Notes under the pieces: model-generated | Database searches by the model: none | What the model saw: only the letters and a program-made list of their open reading frames with translations | What the model was told of the DNA's origin: nothing | Shown: piece by piece, positions 1-11,900 of the stretch | Position numbering within the stretch: position 1 is the stretch's first letter | How the letters are laid out: every line of letters begins with the position of its first letter | Assembly (NCBI GenBank): GCA_000499405.2 | Contig: HG738137.1 | Coordinates: forward strand, 3,286,001-3,350,000 | Origin: Onchocerca volvulus | Taxonomy: Eukaryota > Nematoda > Chromadorea > Rhabditida > Onchocercidae | Length of the DNA stretch: 64,000 nt | Direction of reading: 5' to 3' | Program-made: the position numbers and the translations under genes

Positions 1-158
1 TAACAGAAGCAGAATCACTGAATGATCGAATATCAACGTGATATTTCCTCAATCAGTTTTCATCTTTCCTTTTAAATGCAATAAAAAAAAAGAACCTAGC
101 AGCACCTGAGAGCAACAAATTGCTGTCGAAGAACAGCTCTATTCTCATCTAATTTTGG

Positions 159-1024
159 TCATAAAATAAAGAAGAATGGTACTGCAATCGAGATAATTAC
201 TGCAAAAGACGTCGTCGAAGCGACGTTGCACAAATCTCGATCATCGCAACAGCAGAACTTCACTTTGCTGCCGAATAATTCCTGCTCGATGCATTTGTTC
301 CTATTAAGCTGAAAAGCGAATCTTTTTAAATTAGCTGGAAATCCCATGCAATTCCTAAATATCAAGCATTCCTTGACGCTTCATCTCAACAATCCCTTTT
401 CAACGATCCTCGTCAACATCATTTTTTTGCCCTTAACCGGAATACTAGTAGGATATTCTTGAGTATTAGCGCGGAGTAGAATAAAGAATAAATTCTCAGC
501 AGATCAACAAGCATGAATAATATCCCAAATAATAGTTGTTTGATACTTTTACTAATCTTTTTGCTGTTCAGCACGACAAACATACAAATGTAAAATATAA
601 AGATCGTTGAGGGAAAGGTAGGATATTTTCTAATTTTTACTTTCATTGGAGGAAATCAATCGATATCATTGCATTTACAATGTAAACTTTAATCAAGTAA
701 TTGCTGACAATTTGTCTTGAAAATTCTAATAGAAAGGTTCTTAAAATGTAATCAATTTGGTTGTCTTTTTTTGTTTGAATTATAAAGAATGCTGAAACTG
801 ACATAACAACGTAGAGTAGAACATCCAGCCTTTTTAATTGTACTCAGTAAATTGACATCGGCCATGGCACGATAGCAGGAATCAGATTCCTTGCTGCAAA
901 CTTCTTTGGTTGTGCCAACTGTCTGACCTCGAATAACGGAGAAACCCGTATAGCATTCAAGTGAACCGACAACATTCCATAACAACGACGCATGTAACAG
1001 GAAAAAAGTTAGTAATATTATCAT
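159..1024 (-). CDS. Small GPI-anchored cysteine-rich (ET-module / Ly6-like) surface protein
   Basis: Two exons, 803-1024 and 159-308, joined in phase 0, give 123 residues. Residues 1 to about 20 are a hydrophobic signal peptide (MIILLTFFLLHASLLWNVVG). The mature part has a cysteine pattern CY...C...C...C...C...C...CCC...CN; the CCC followed by a D-x-CN ending is typical of nematode ET-module and Ly6/three-finger-like proteins. After the CN the C-terminus is hydrophobic to the stop (FAVIISIAVPFFFIL), as in a GPI-attachment signal, so the product should sit on the outer cell surface. The start was chosen because the signal peptide begins there and a TTATTTCAG acceptor lies 11 bases upstream, a likely spliced-leader site. 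The intron (309-802) has GT and CAG ends. Molecular function is unknown. The family assignment rests on the cysteine pattern only. Confidence 0.72.
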
Positions 1025-4000
1025 TGCGTAGAGTGCTGAAATAAATAATTGCCTGTTTTCGATAATTTCTGAAATATAAGTTTGATTTTCATGTGATCGA
1101 GCAATACTGAAGTTTTGTGCGCAGGAGATTATAGTCTTTGATCTCTTGATTTGACAAATCAATTTAACATATTTCGTTTACAAACTCATTCGGGAATCCT
1201 TTCTTTGTTCATTTTTATCTCACGGAAAGAGTAGATATTTCGCGAAATTGATTAAAATAGAAAAATTCTGAAGAAAAAAAAGTACCAGTGAATAATTTTA
1301 GAATAGTTTGCTCGAAAGTTGAAAATATCTACAGTGAAATGATGAAATAAAATCAGCTGAAGAAATTGATGAAGTGAGAAAGAAGAAGTAATGAAAAAGT
1401 TTTGTCGAAGCGATTGGTGAAATAAAGACAAATGACGGAGAATAGAACAACGGGTTTTGCTGTTTGTTTGCACCGAAAATTTCTAAGACATTTTCTATAT
1501 GATTAATATAAATGATGAACAGAAAAAGCATTCTTTTTTATAATTTTTTTCTTTTAAATGATTCATAATTTATGTTCTTTAAATAATTCATGAAAAATAC
1601 TACCTATAACTGTCTATACATGGTTGAGTCTTAGAAGACTAGATAATTAAGATAACCAGCTGCGCCATGGAGAATATTCGCATTTCAATATTCGCAGAAA
1701 TTGTCGCAGACGACACAATGAAGGAATTGTTAGTCGCGATACAAGTGCTGTTGAAATGAATTGAAGTAAAAATTAAATATAATAAAAGGCAAGAAATGTA
1801 AGCTACTTAAATTATGTCAAATATCACATGCATGTTGTATACAAACCATATGAATGATATTTACATAGTCATTTTCCAGTAAAATATTAATTCTTTCAGA
1901 GAAACTTACAATCATTCATACTAATATTGAAAACCTCATAAAGTATTCAGTATTAGTATGAATGATTGTAAGTTTTTGTGGAATGATTCTGCAAAATTTT
2001 CGCTTCCTTTATCAAACAATTAGCTATGCAACTTCTGCTGCTAAAGAAAAAGTAAATCATTTGAGTGGAGCTTGAAATTATAATTAAAGGAACATCAAAT
2101 CTATTACTTGAAGTTAGAATTCTGATACCTTCCGAATCGGTTCTCGTGATCTGAAAACTATCAAGTATTGATTGTTCAGAGAAAAGGAAAAAAGAGCAAA
2201 AGTCAGATAAAGCAAAGAAATGGAAAATTCAGAAAGAAAGAAAGAATCTATCAATTCATTTGGTTTTTACCAAAACCTATCAAATACTCCGGACCGGAAA
2301 TTTGCTTAAATTTCGATTCTGAGGTAAGACATAGAAAGTAGTAAGGTATTTTCTCTCTCTCATTCCATCTCGTTCTCTTATTCCGGCATTCTTATGATCA
2401 TTACTACTTATGTAATTAAAATTATAATTTTCAAAATAAGGGAATTCTTACGGACAATATTTTAGCTTAGTGAAGTGCTATTTAAAGAAATAAGAAGTAA
2501 GAAACCACTTTTTCTTACTACTTGTAAAAGTCTGCGAAATTTGTAATTTATGAATTGTGAAGAGCAAAATGTGAAATTTGTCATCAAATAATTATCAATA
2601 AACAGTCCGTGTTTTCCTGCTCATCAACTTCTGTTCTAATCATCTTTTTTTATTGTTTTTTTTTTTTTTTTATTCACAAAGTTTAAATACCAGTTAAATT
2701 TATTAGCAACACTTTTTTATTTTTATTTGCTCTTTTTCCTCTGTACAGATATGAAATTTTTAATAATTTAATTTCTAAATTAAAAAAATACCAAAGTGAC
2801 AGCTAATGAAAATGTTGAAAAAAGTTTATTGTGAGGCGATGATCACTGATTGACACGACATGCGTGCATGTCTACACCTGTACAGTCATCCCAAATTGTC
2901 AACAAATCTCGATCAAAACTAATTTTCAAGATAATTAATGGGAATTGCATCATTACACATGCACATACATATGCAAGTGCACGCATATGCATGCATACAC
3001 ATACATCCAGTTTGTTTCATATTTTGAATTTGGAAGAGTTCTCTCAATAAATGCAAATGTGTGCACTGTAAATCACCAGAACATCGACTTTACTGTGGAA
3101 GTTATTTGTCTGCAAATCGAACTTATTAACTTTTTCTAAAGTATAACTCATTAACTAATTATAAACTAGTTCAATTAATGATGCATCTGTTAATATATTT
3201 CTTCATAATAAATTTGATTAATTACTTTTTAAGACTGAAGGATATTTCTGCAGTATTTGATCAGTGTTTCTTCATTTCAGAAAAAATAAAGGTGCAGAGA
3301 AAGGTCAAAACAGGTCAAGTTTCCACACTTTTGAACATCTGTTTAATGTGTTTAACTAATATAATCAAGATCTATTCCGTCATTACGCAATCAGTCAACA
3401 ACAAGAAGAAAGTTGTTGCAACCACATTCAACAATTTTAATATAATATTAAATATTAGTGGCAATTGGAGTGAAATCCTTCCATATTATATCCACGACTA
3501 TTAATGCTAATATTTCCAATCACAATATTATGCCGACTATTAGAGTTATCTTATTATGTTATTCAAAATGACATCATAATTTTAGCTCCTTTTGAAGATT
3601 ATACTTGAACAGTATAGGATCTTTGTTATCCTACGCAAATATTCAAAAATTAAAATTGCTGATGAGATGCAGAAATTTCATAAATATATTTTGAAATGCA
3701 GCACACATTTAGTAAGATCTTGATTCATTTCCAAAAAACTTTAAAAACACTCAAGCAGTGCAATCAGAAGTGCAAATAACTAAGCAATCACTCATGGGAT
3801 TACCTGTCTTTCATTGTCAAGATGAGTGATGAAAGTCTAGAATACAGTATGTTGTAATCGGTTGCACAAAAAATTCACACTACTTCGGTAAATATATTTT
3901 ATTAGACAATATCCAAGTAAATTGATCACTGGGTTATTCTTTTCCTTTTCGTTCATGAAGAAGAATACTGCATGCGTATTAACAAATGAAAAACATGCAC

Positions 4001-4211
4001 ACGATTAGCAGAAGATGTGATTTTTCAAATAAATCCCCGACTTCGTAAAGAAAATCCATGTAACTTAAAGGTTAATTAAAAAATGATGAAAAACAAGTAA
4101 TGCAATTCCGTTGGAGTATTATTGTTTAATTTTATTCGTTAGAAATATTTAGCAAGAAAATAAATGTGATGGCGCATTTTGCAGATTTGATTTTTTTTGA
4201 AAACATTTGTT
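1025..4211. other. AT-rich intergenic DNA
   Basis: No coding exon is supported. It holds the spliced-leader-type acceptor of the GPI protein gene (minus strand, just upstream of its start), a 28-bp-stem hairpin at 1902-1975, a CT-rich tract near 2350-2390, a T-run near 2645-2670 and an alternating purine/pyrimidine, CA/TA-rich tract at about 2950-3005. Open frames near 2850-3500 lack splice-site support and have low-complexity AT-rich translations. Confidence 0.6.
1902..1975. repeat. Near-perfect 28-bp inverted repeat (hairpin)
   Basis: The arms 1902-1929 and 1948-1975 are reverse complements at 27 of 28 positions; the exception is a T opposite G, which in RNA is a G-U wobble. They are separated by an 18-base loop. 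Total length and loop size are in the range of a microRNA precursor, but near-perfect arms also fit a small MITE remnant. I recognise no known mature microRNA seed. Confidence 0.85.
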
Positions 4212-4388
4212 TTAAAAAATGAGATTTTGATAAATTAACCGGTAAAAATTATCAGCTGAATCTCTTTTATTTTCATAATGATTTGTTGAAGTGATGCTTT
4301 GAAACTCAGTTGGGAATACCGTTATCAAAATAGTTCTCATTCCAACCCCAACAGAAGCATATCGATGTTGACAGTCATTCCAAGTTTG
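4212..4388 (-). CDS. Candidate isolated terminal exon, unknown protein
   Basis: On the minus strand a strong acceptor (TTTGTTTGCAG) is followed directly by 58 open codons and a stop. The translation starts QTWNDCQHRYASVGVGMRTI and ends YRLIYQNLIF. The first half is more GC-rich than its surroundings. No upstream partner exon could be identified on this strand and no family is recognised. It could be the last exon of a gene I did not resolve, or chance. Confidence 0.25.
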   Translation of the reverse strand, partial: QTWNDCQHRYASVGVGMRTILITVFPTEFQSITSTNHYENKRDSADNFYRLIYQNLIF

Positions 4389-4778
4389 CTGCAAACAAAA
4401 ACAAAGACATTAGTAATATCATAATAGAATCATTATATATATATATGTGTTCATCAGATTATCGAAGAGCTTAGCATTGTCATTTCATGGGAAACTTATA
4501 TTGATAAGGTTCATTATCCGATTAAGTGAATAACGAGAAGATGAATGCAAGTAGCTGATGAAGATTGCACTATATTATCTCATCAACTCAACTACCTGTG
4601 GATTATGTTATACGTTTGAAATTTTTTGATATAAAATGCAACAAAAATTGCTCTCTCTCTTTCTCTTTCAGTGTTCGGAATTCATCCCAACTTTAGTACT
4701 ACTAATTAATTAATAAGCTATACGATTATTTGGGAATAGTACCATCGCCAGCTTTTTGAATTATTTGTTTTTATACAG

Positions 4779-4972
4779 GAAATGAAGAACAGAGCTGCGC
4801 TACAGGGGGTACAGCCAATCTCGTTGCACATCGCTTAGAAAAACCGCTCGGATTCAACGATCTGCAATCTGTTCCAAAGATGACAAAAGAAATATGTGTT
4901 TTGACATGTCATCAAGGCAATGATGCCGGCGCTACTGATGAGATTATGATGATATTCATACTACCTTTTTGA
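4779..4972 (+). CDS. Candidate coding exon, unknown protein (partial)
   Basis: A TTTTTATACAG acceptor is followed by 63 open codons to a TGA, in a patch of clearly higher GC than its flanks. The peptide includes EEQSCATGGTANLVAHRLEK and later ICVLTCHQGNDAGATDEI, which reads like a real protein domain with two nearby cysteines. There is no start codon at the left end, so upstream exons are needed. A strong CTCTTTCAG acceptor at about 4660-4672 might belong to one of them. The opposite strand is not open over this stretch for more than about 35 codons. A remote resemblance to PLAT-type secreted proteins (GAT-D-E-I) is too weak to name. Confidence 0.4.
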
Positions 4973-7900
4973 CGTTACCGACGACTTCAATTTTTTCATT
5001 TTCAATTGCATAATTGTTTGAATAATTCATTGAAATTATCTCATTCAGAAATTTGCACATCTTTTGTCTATAATTTTTGTGTTGGCTATTTCTAAATTAT
5101 AAAAACAAACTATGTTCACAAATTGTAAAATCGTTCCACAAGTTGACTTTTAATCATTTAATTCGATAAGTCAAATAATGAGGATAAAGTTTTCTCTGCT
5201 GAGACAAAAAACTTTCATGTTCTTTGAAAATGGATAATTTCCCTTTTGATAAATAGCAAATGATTATTAAAAGGCCTGCTTTTAAGAAGAGCAGACGAAT
5301 TTCGAAATGTTAGTGAACGCAGGAAGCTTATCAAAATTTGACAAATTTTTGACAAACTGGCAGCCTTCCAGTCGGTTTATTCTCCAGATTGTCTTCTGAT
5401 TAGAAGGAATTACTGTAAACAAAATGATGCCTCCCATCCACGGTCATCAAATCTGCTAGTCTTGAAGTCAGTCGTTGATACAATCTTGAAGGACATCCAC
5501 ATTAGATGATTGACTCTTGGGATTGTCACAAAATAAATTTCGTAAGTTCTTAAAATTTTTTGAAGCTATCACCTTCCAAAAGTTTTTAAATTTAGAAATA
5601 AAAAATTTATTCTGTAATTTGATTTATGCTCGATGAAATGCTTTGTATATTTCGTGTTGATCTTTTTCTAAATGAGTGCTGTGAGAAATGTACTTTCAAG
5701 AGTTTGCAAAGGAAGAAATAAAACTTTTGCCATGTTGACATGAATGTTATCTCAGAAATGTATGAAATCCATAGAATTATGAAATGCGTTAAATTCCTTC
5801 CTTTTTCATAAATCAGTGATAATTAAATCATTGAAACGGTGTTTGTGTGCAACGGAATAAAATGATGGTGATCGTGAAGCCCGATAACAAGGACAAATAA
5901 CGTTGAGTGAATGAGTTAGTGCTTGGTCGTAATTCGAAAAATATCCGAAGCGCAAAATTGAAAAACCCGACTAATCTAAGCGATATCGGAAATTCATGTG
6001 ACCGAATCTTGATAACTTCATGAAGTTACTAATTGCGATAATAGTTGAAGAAATTGTTATTGATAATGCTTTCGCATTTCTCTAAATTGTTATGAAGGAT
6101 TTTTCAGTTTGAATAGCAAGTATTTCAATAACAATAAACATGCTCTAACATCCAGCAACAATCATTGAAGAGAAGTTGACAAAGAAGAAGCTTGATGCTT
6201 CAACCTTCCATTAGAGCCCAACAAAGCACCGTTCAAGTACCGTCTTCTGGCTCTTGTTAGAAACAGACAATAAGTACTTCCGCAGTTAATATGGCCAAGT
6301 ATTTAGGTTTAAGTGTGCATACAAATAATGATGGGCTCATAAAATAGACATTTATTGTCGTCCTCAGCCAGACGATCCGTTACTCTACTTTGTTTGTTTC
6401 TTTATTCGATAATTATTTCATTTTCTGGCCATTTATGACCGATTTCTGGCATGAACTTTATGCTTTATAGTGGTTCAACATAGATTTCATGATCAATCCC
6501 ATAAAAATAAAAATGCTTGGAAGAGGGTAAGATGGATACCCTTTTTATGCTCTTTGCTAGAAATGGCTAAGAAATTGGTGGATGAGGAACGGATGAATTG
6601 ATTGGGTAGTGTTACGTAACGTTGCGTCTGGGGCCGTAGGGGTCAACACCTGCGACAACCCGCAACAACCATCTGCACACTTTTTGGCAGGGTTACTGTA
6701 ACTAATATTATGAAGCAAATAATATCAAATGTTAGCAAAAAATGATGTATGCTTTCTTTGCTCGTACCAATAACCACAGTGTGGATTCTACTAAAAGATT
6801 TCGACAATGCTCATTGACTAATTGATATTGGACTTTTGGTAAAATTCAACGAGAAATTTCCACGAACGATTCAAATTTTACGAATTTACTCATTTCAATA
6901 GAAAAATCCAACCAAAAAAAAAATAGCATTAACAATGTATTGAAACAATTGTTTGATAGAATTTAAATTCCATCTATTTCGAGCTTCAGCCTTCAGGTTT
7001 ATTGTAAGATTCTAATACAATAAAACATGTTTATGCAATTTTCTACTGCAAAAATATTGTTTAATTATCAGAAATCATGGGATGCATAAAATAAGAAACC
7101 GGATATAAGGTTAAGGATCGTGTATGACTTATAACTGAAGGCTACTGGAGTGGACAGAGCAAGAGGTATAGCAAGCATTGATATAGGTACAGGTGTTCCT
7201 CGAGATTAATATAAGATGAGTGAGAAGTATGCAGGAACAACAAGAGTTCGGGTTATTGCTGTATCATATGACGCTTTTGACGCAATCGAACCACTCAAAC
7301 AATTAGTTCAAGATCACGGGTCCACCTTTCAAGCCGGATTTGTAGAGTCAACCGTTTAATCCAATGAATATTGATAAAGATCGTTTCACTTGAATTTCGC
7401 CAGCTTTTTCATAATTTACATAATAGAGAAATCGCTCCGATAAGCGAATGGATTGAATAGTAAGCTTTATGAGAAAATCCGTAAACGTACGTCGGCTTCT
7501 TGTCACCACGGGAAACGTTGGGCCAGATAAAAGTAGCAGAAATTTAATAAACATTCAAGTTATTAAAAAATATCTCTATCACAGATTTTGAGAAGCAATA
7601 ATTGAAAAAAATAGTTGAAATATCCAAAAAACTAATTTTAAGAATCCTTCGAAAAGTAGTGGAGAATTGAAATCACTATCAGATGGCAAAATAATAGATA
7701 AAAATATTTTTAAACATAGCATAGATGCATTAAATATCACCAGTGATAACCTAATAGTACTGTATCTTTTTGTGCTATGTGTGACCATATGTGCGATGAA
7801 AAAAAAAAATTAATGATAAACAGCGGCAAATTCAATAACAAACAACGCCATCGGTCATTGGACATTTTACATCACTGTAATCAATCATTTTCGTTAACAA

Positions 7901-8900
7901 AATCCATGCAATCATCTTTTGCGAACCCATCTGTTCGCTATTCATTTACAGTCCTAAAGCATGTTCAACTTGAATAATCAGAATCAAGATTTTAATTAGT
8001 ATTACTCCATCCAATCATCCACAGGTCTTGAACAACTATTTTTTTGAAGAAATTCAAGTTTTAATTCGACGAAACATATCTGTTGCGACAATCAGATGAC
8101 AAAGTCTACAATAGTAAGTATTACAATCATCCCGTATTGTGTTACTGACATTCACGGAGGAGCTAACAGATGCTTTAAAATGACTTTAAAATGAATTCAG
8201 TGATAGTCTCGACTGAGAGAAGCACTGCCACCAAAATTTCTTTATTTTATTTAGGCAATAAGTTGAGAATGCGTGATTTGCACTGAAAAGTACTCTTTCA
8301 CTATATACTTCCTTCTGACCTCTTCTCTTTTCTTCTTAGGAGATGCATAATTCTGGATGAGGGAAAAGCAACTGTGTCTGGATAGGGGTCAACCAATAAG
8401 AAGCCTAATCCATGATGGGACGCCCCTTTACTAACCATCTTTCGACCCATCCATTCCAGGAAACGTTAGATATGCTGAAGAAGACGAAATTTGTATGAAA
8501 GACTCTGAAGAAGGATCACAGATGAAAGAAGAGAACCACTTTTTGCTTGGTTCAACAGTAGTTAGCTTGTTTTCAAAATTTGCTCTTATCAGTTTGATTC
8601 TTTGAAATAAAACAACAAGACTTTTAGTCATCGGATTCTTCTAATTTTAAATCAAAACATAAATTGATATTTCAATTCAGAATATGATTTAATGAATTTT
8701 GAGAATCTTTTTTCATATTAATTTCAGAAACCATCTGGTTTTTTGAACATACTGTTTCAGTCTTCAGTGAATTGAAATTTGATTTTTAAAATAATAAGAT
8801 TTCACTCAGAGACCTTGCATCCCTTGCATTCGAAAGATTTTACTGATAAAAGATTCTATTAAAAGAATTTCTCACCATCTTTGCATAATATTTGAGCGTT
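4973..8900. other. Intergenic DNA upstream of the Scratch-family gene
   Basis: No coding exon is supported. The most conspicuous part is a GC-rich island near 6605-6690 in otherwise AT-rich DNA; it contains a perfect PAR-bZIP palindrome and an E-box (separate entry). A further ACAGGTG Snail-type box lies at 7189-7195. Minus-strand open frames at 7348-7554, 7579-7788 and 8431-8631 show no convincing splice sites or domains. Confidence 0.5.
6611..6656. promoter_or_regulatory. Perfect PAR-bZIP (CES-2-type) palindrome plus nearby E-box
   Basis: GTTACGTAAC at 6611-6620 is a perfect palindrome fitting the RTTACGTAAY consensus of PAR-bZIP factors, the group to which nematode CES-2 belongs. About 25 bases to the right, in the same GC-rich patch, the sequence AACACCTGCG contains CACCTG, the core bound by Snail/Scratch zinc fingers. 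The pair lies about 2.3 kb upstream of the Scratch-family start. The sites are seen; their function is inferred. Confidence 0.45.
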
Positions 8901-8910
8901 CAAATTTCAG
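8901..8910 (+). promoter_or_regulatory. Likely spliced-leader acceptor of the Scratch-family gene
   Basis: CAAATTTCAG ends eight bases before the ATG at 8919. No in-frame upstream exon was found, so trans-splicing at this acceptor is the simplest reading; a distant cis-spliced 5' exon is the alternative. Confidence 0.5.
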
Positions 8911-8918
8911 GATCACTA

Positions 8919-11900
8919 ATGTCGAATTGGCCGCCATCAGCAACGACATATCCTACAATCTTGAATGAATGGTATTTCTCTCCAAGGTTCCATCCAGCTT
9001 CAACCATGAAACAAGAATTCAGGAATCAAATCTCTATTTCTCCTCCTAATATGATTTTTACAAATAATACGGAATCCGGATCGAAATTACTTACTTCTTG
9101 TTTGCTATCGCATTTAGCAGTACCTGAATTCTCACGACCATCTCTCGAGCTGCCAAAAAGTACCTTTACAAAATGCATTAATACCAAAACATGCAGTGTT
9201 ATAAAATTTATTTTATAGGGAATGGTATCTGCAAGAAACATCTTTTATGCCATCACAGATGAACAAAAATCTAAAATTAGTAAAAGTTTCAGGAAGTTGC
9301 TGCCAGTTCTTTTTATTTTATGTTTAACATTTATCTCATTCACAGATTTTTTCATTATTGTATATTGTATTTGATTTCAGAACATTTTCACTCACTTAGT
9401 TAATTATTGGTTCTAAATTTTCATATTTAACATCTGTTTGTGTTTGCTTACATATTCAGTAATTTATCCATACATCATGGAAATATACAACAAGACAGAA
9501 TTTCTTGAATTTTAATTTAAACTGTTGTTTTCTATGTAAAGACTGAGAAGTAACTTGGATTAAATAACCAAATAAACAATTAATATAATGAATTTTGAAC
9601 AAAAATTTCTTTAGAATTTCTTTTTCTTACGGTAAAACTATTTTCAGATTTGGTACCAAATTTAAATATGCATTTACAAAATGAACTTGATAGGACACTA
9701 ACAGACAGTGAATCATTATCTTTGCCCACTACTTCAAGTAATGAAAAAGGCTTATCAAAACAGGTATTTGAATTAATAAGTAATGATTGTTCGTTTCAAT
9801 TGCACATTGTCTTAGGAAGAAGAAAGGAAAAATAATTGTGAATATTATTTTAATCATCGATAAATTTAAATAAAATGAATAGTTTAACAAATCCATTCCA
9901 TGAAGTGTTCTATAAAATGCGCCCAACATGCAATCCATCAATATTTGAGGAAACAATGATGTGAATAAGTGAACAGGTCCAATATCGAAATTATTGTAAA
10001 AGACTTTTGCATGATAATCTCCAGAATCTTTTAACGAGCTTTAAGTCCTTATAGACAGACTGTAGCGAATAAAAATTCTGACAATATCGCTGCAATTTTA
10101 AATGATGCTTTGCGAATTTCAGTTTTAAAAAGCCAAAGTTCTTTTACATTTCAAATAATAATCCTTGATCTCTCAATTATATCTTAAACTGGAAATAATC
10201 ATTATATCATTATAATTTTGCTTCTACATTTTCTCGAAAAAAAGAGATTTCATTGAAATTAAAAAAAAAAAGAAAATAAAATGATATGAGTGATACAAAT
10301 CATTTCCAGATTCTCTAGTTCAAATAATTGAGATCTTTTCAAAAAAGCGAGCGCCCGATACATGCAACACCAATTATGTTTCCCATGACACCAGGAAGGA
10401 AGGAAATTCACCTTAAGAAATGAGCTATTCAACTGCCACTATTTGAATCTGAAAGTACCTCTCCTCTCGACCGTTTAATCGTCAAATCTTACGAGAAAAT
10501 TTATTTAAATCTAAACCAAATAGGTTTCACCGATATATCTCTCATCTTTGTCTATTCTATTTTAATAAAATTAGTTTCAATTACCGATGTCACATTAATG
10601 AGCGATTAAATGTGACAAAATTATTCAACAAATTGCCCCCTGACCTTCTCTCCCCGAATGTTAATGTAAGACTTTCTACGATTTATAATTTTTCAAACTC
10701 GGAAATACAATACAATGAATGAGTGGACAGTCCTGGTAACGTCACTTTCATTACCTGATTTCTAAATTAAAATTTAAAAATGAGTTGTTAGCTTATTGAT
10801 GTTATTAGATGGCTTTACATTAATTTAATATTTGAATACTATAATAACAAATTTCTTGCTGAACAAACAAATGAAATATTACTTTCAAATTATTTTAAAT
10901 ATATCAATTAGATGTATTATTCTCTACTAATTTATTTCAAAATCTTTAAACTTGCTAATTTTCTATACAAATCTTAAACTTGGTGAATCAAAAATAAAAT
11001 ATATCTTATTTCATCTATGGTATCAGTTATTTTCAAATTATAATTTATATCTGTATATATTTCATTAGATTGATTTATTACATGAAATATAGGAAGAACG
11101 AGATCTTTATTTTATAGATTTAACAAAGTATGTTTGTTTTCTTTAAAATTCTAGAAAAATTTAAGCTATAGACAGAATTGTGCAACCATAATTCTTGCGT
11201 ACTTCAGGCGAAAAATTGTAAAGTCGATGCATTTTCAATAGAAAGTTTATTGAGTAAAACGAATTCATCCAGAACTACCATGAATATGAGATTACCAGAA
11301 AATAGTTTTCCCAAGGTAGGCAAATATTTCTGTGAAATTTTGGTATTTCAATTTTTTAACTCATTTTGAGAAAATATCTTATTTATTTTAATTCTTTTTA
11401 AAAGGAACTTTCTACTTCAAATATTCAAATCTGCGAAAGAGGTACGACAAGGTATACATTAGATGCTTTGCAATCAACAGATGGACGATCGAAACGTAAG
11501 AAAGAATTGAACACTGATAAGGAGGTTCATTTTATAGATTATAATTTAATGTATGTAAGATTTAAATCTTATCACTTGCTTTTTTCAAACGATGTTCAAA
11601 TTGTAACGAACCTGTGTTGACACACTTGTGATCAGAAGGCATGCTGAATATTCGCCTTTAAATCAATGGCTGAAGGATTTTTCTCAAGCAATTTCCATTC
11701 ATACTATGATATTTTGCGATAATATCACCAAAATAGGCAAGTATTTTCCAAAACTTTAGATCTCAGCCATTGGTCTCCCAGGTAGGCTAATCTGTAATCA
11801 ATGTGGTAAATCATATGCAACAACTTCGAATTTATCGCGACATAAACAAACACATCGACCTTTGGATAGTCCTTATGCGAAACAATGCCCGAATTGTGAT

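Noticed and set aside
1025..1162. N-terminal extension of the GPI protein open frame
   Set aside because: A TTTCAG acceptor and a proper signal peptide place the start at 1024; the extension would bury the signal peptide.
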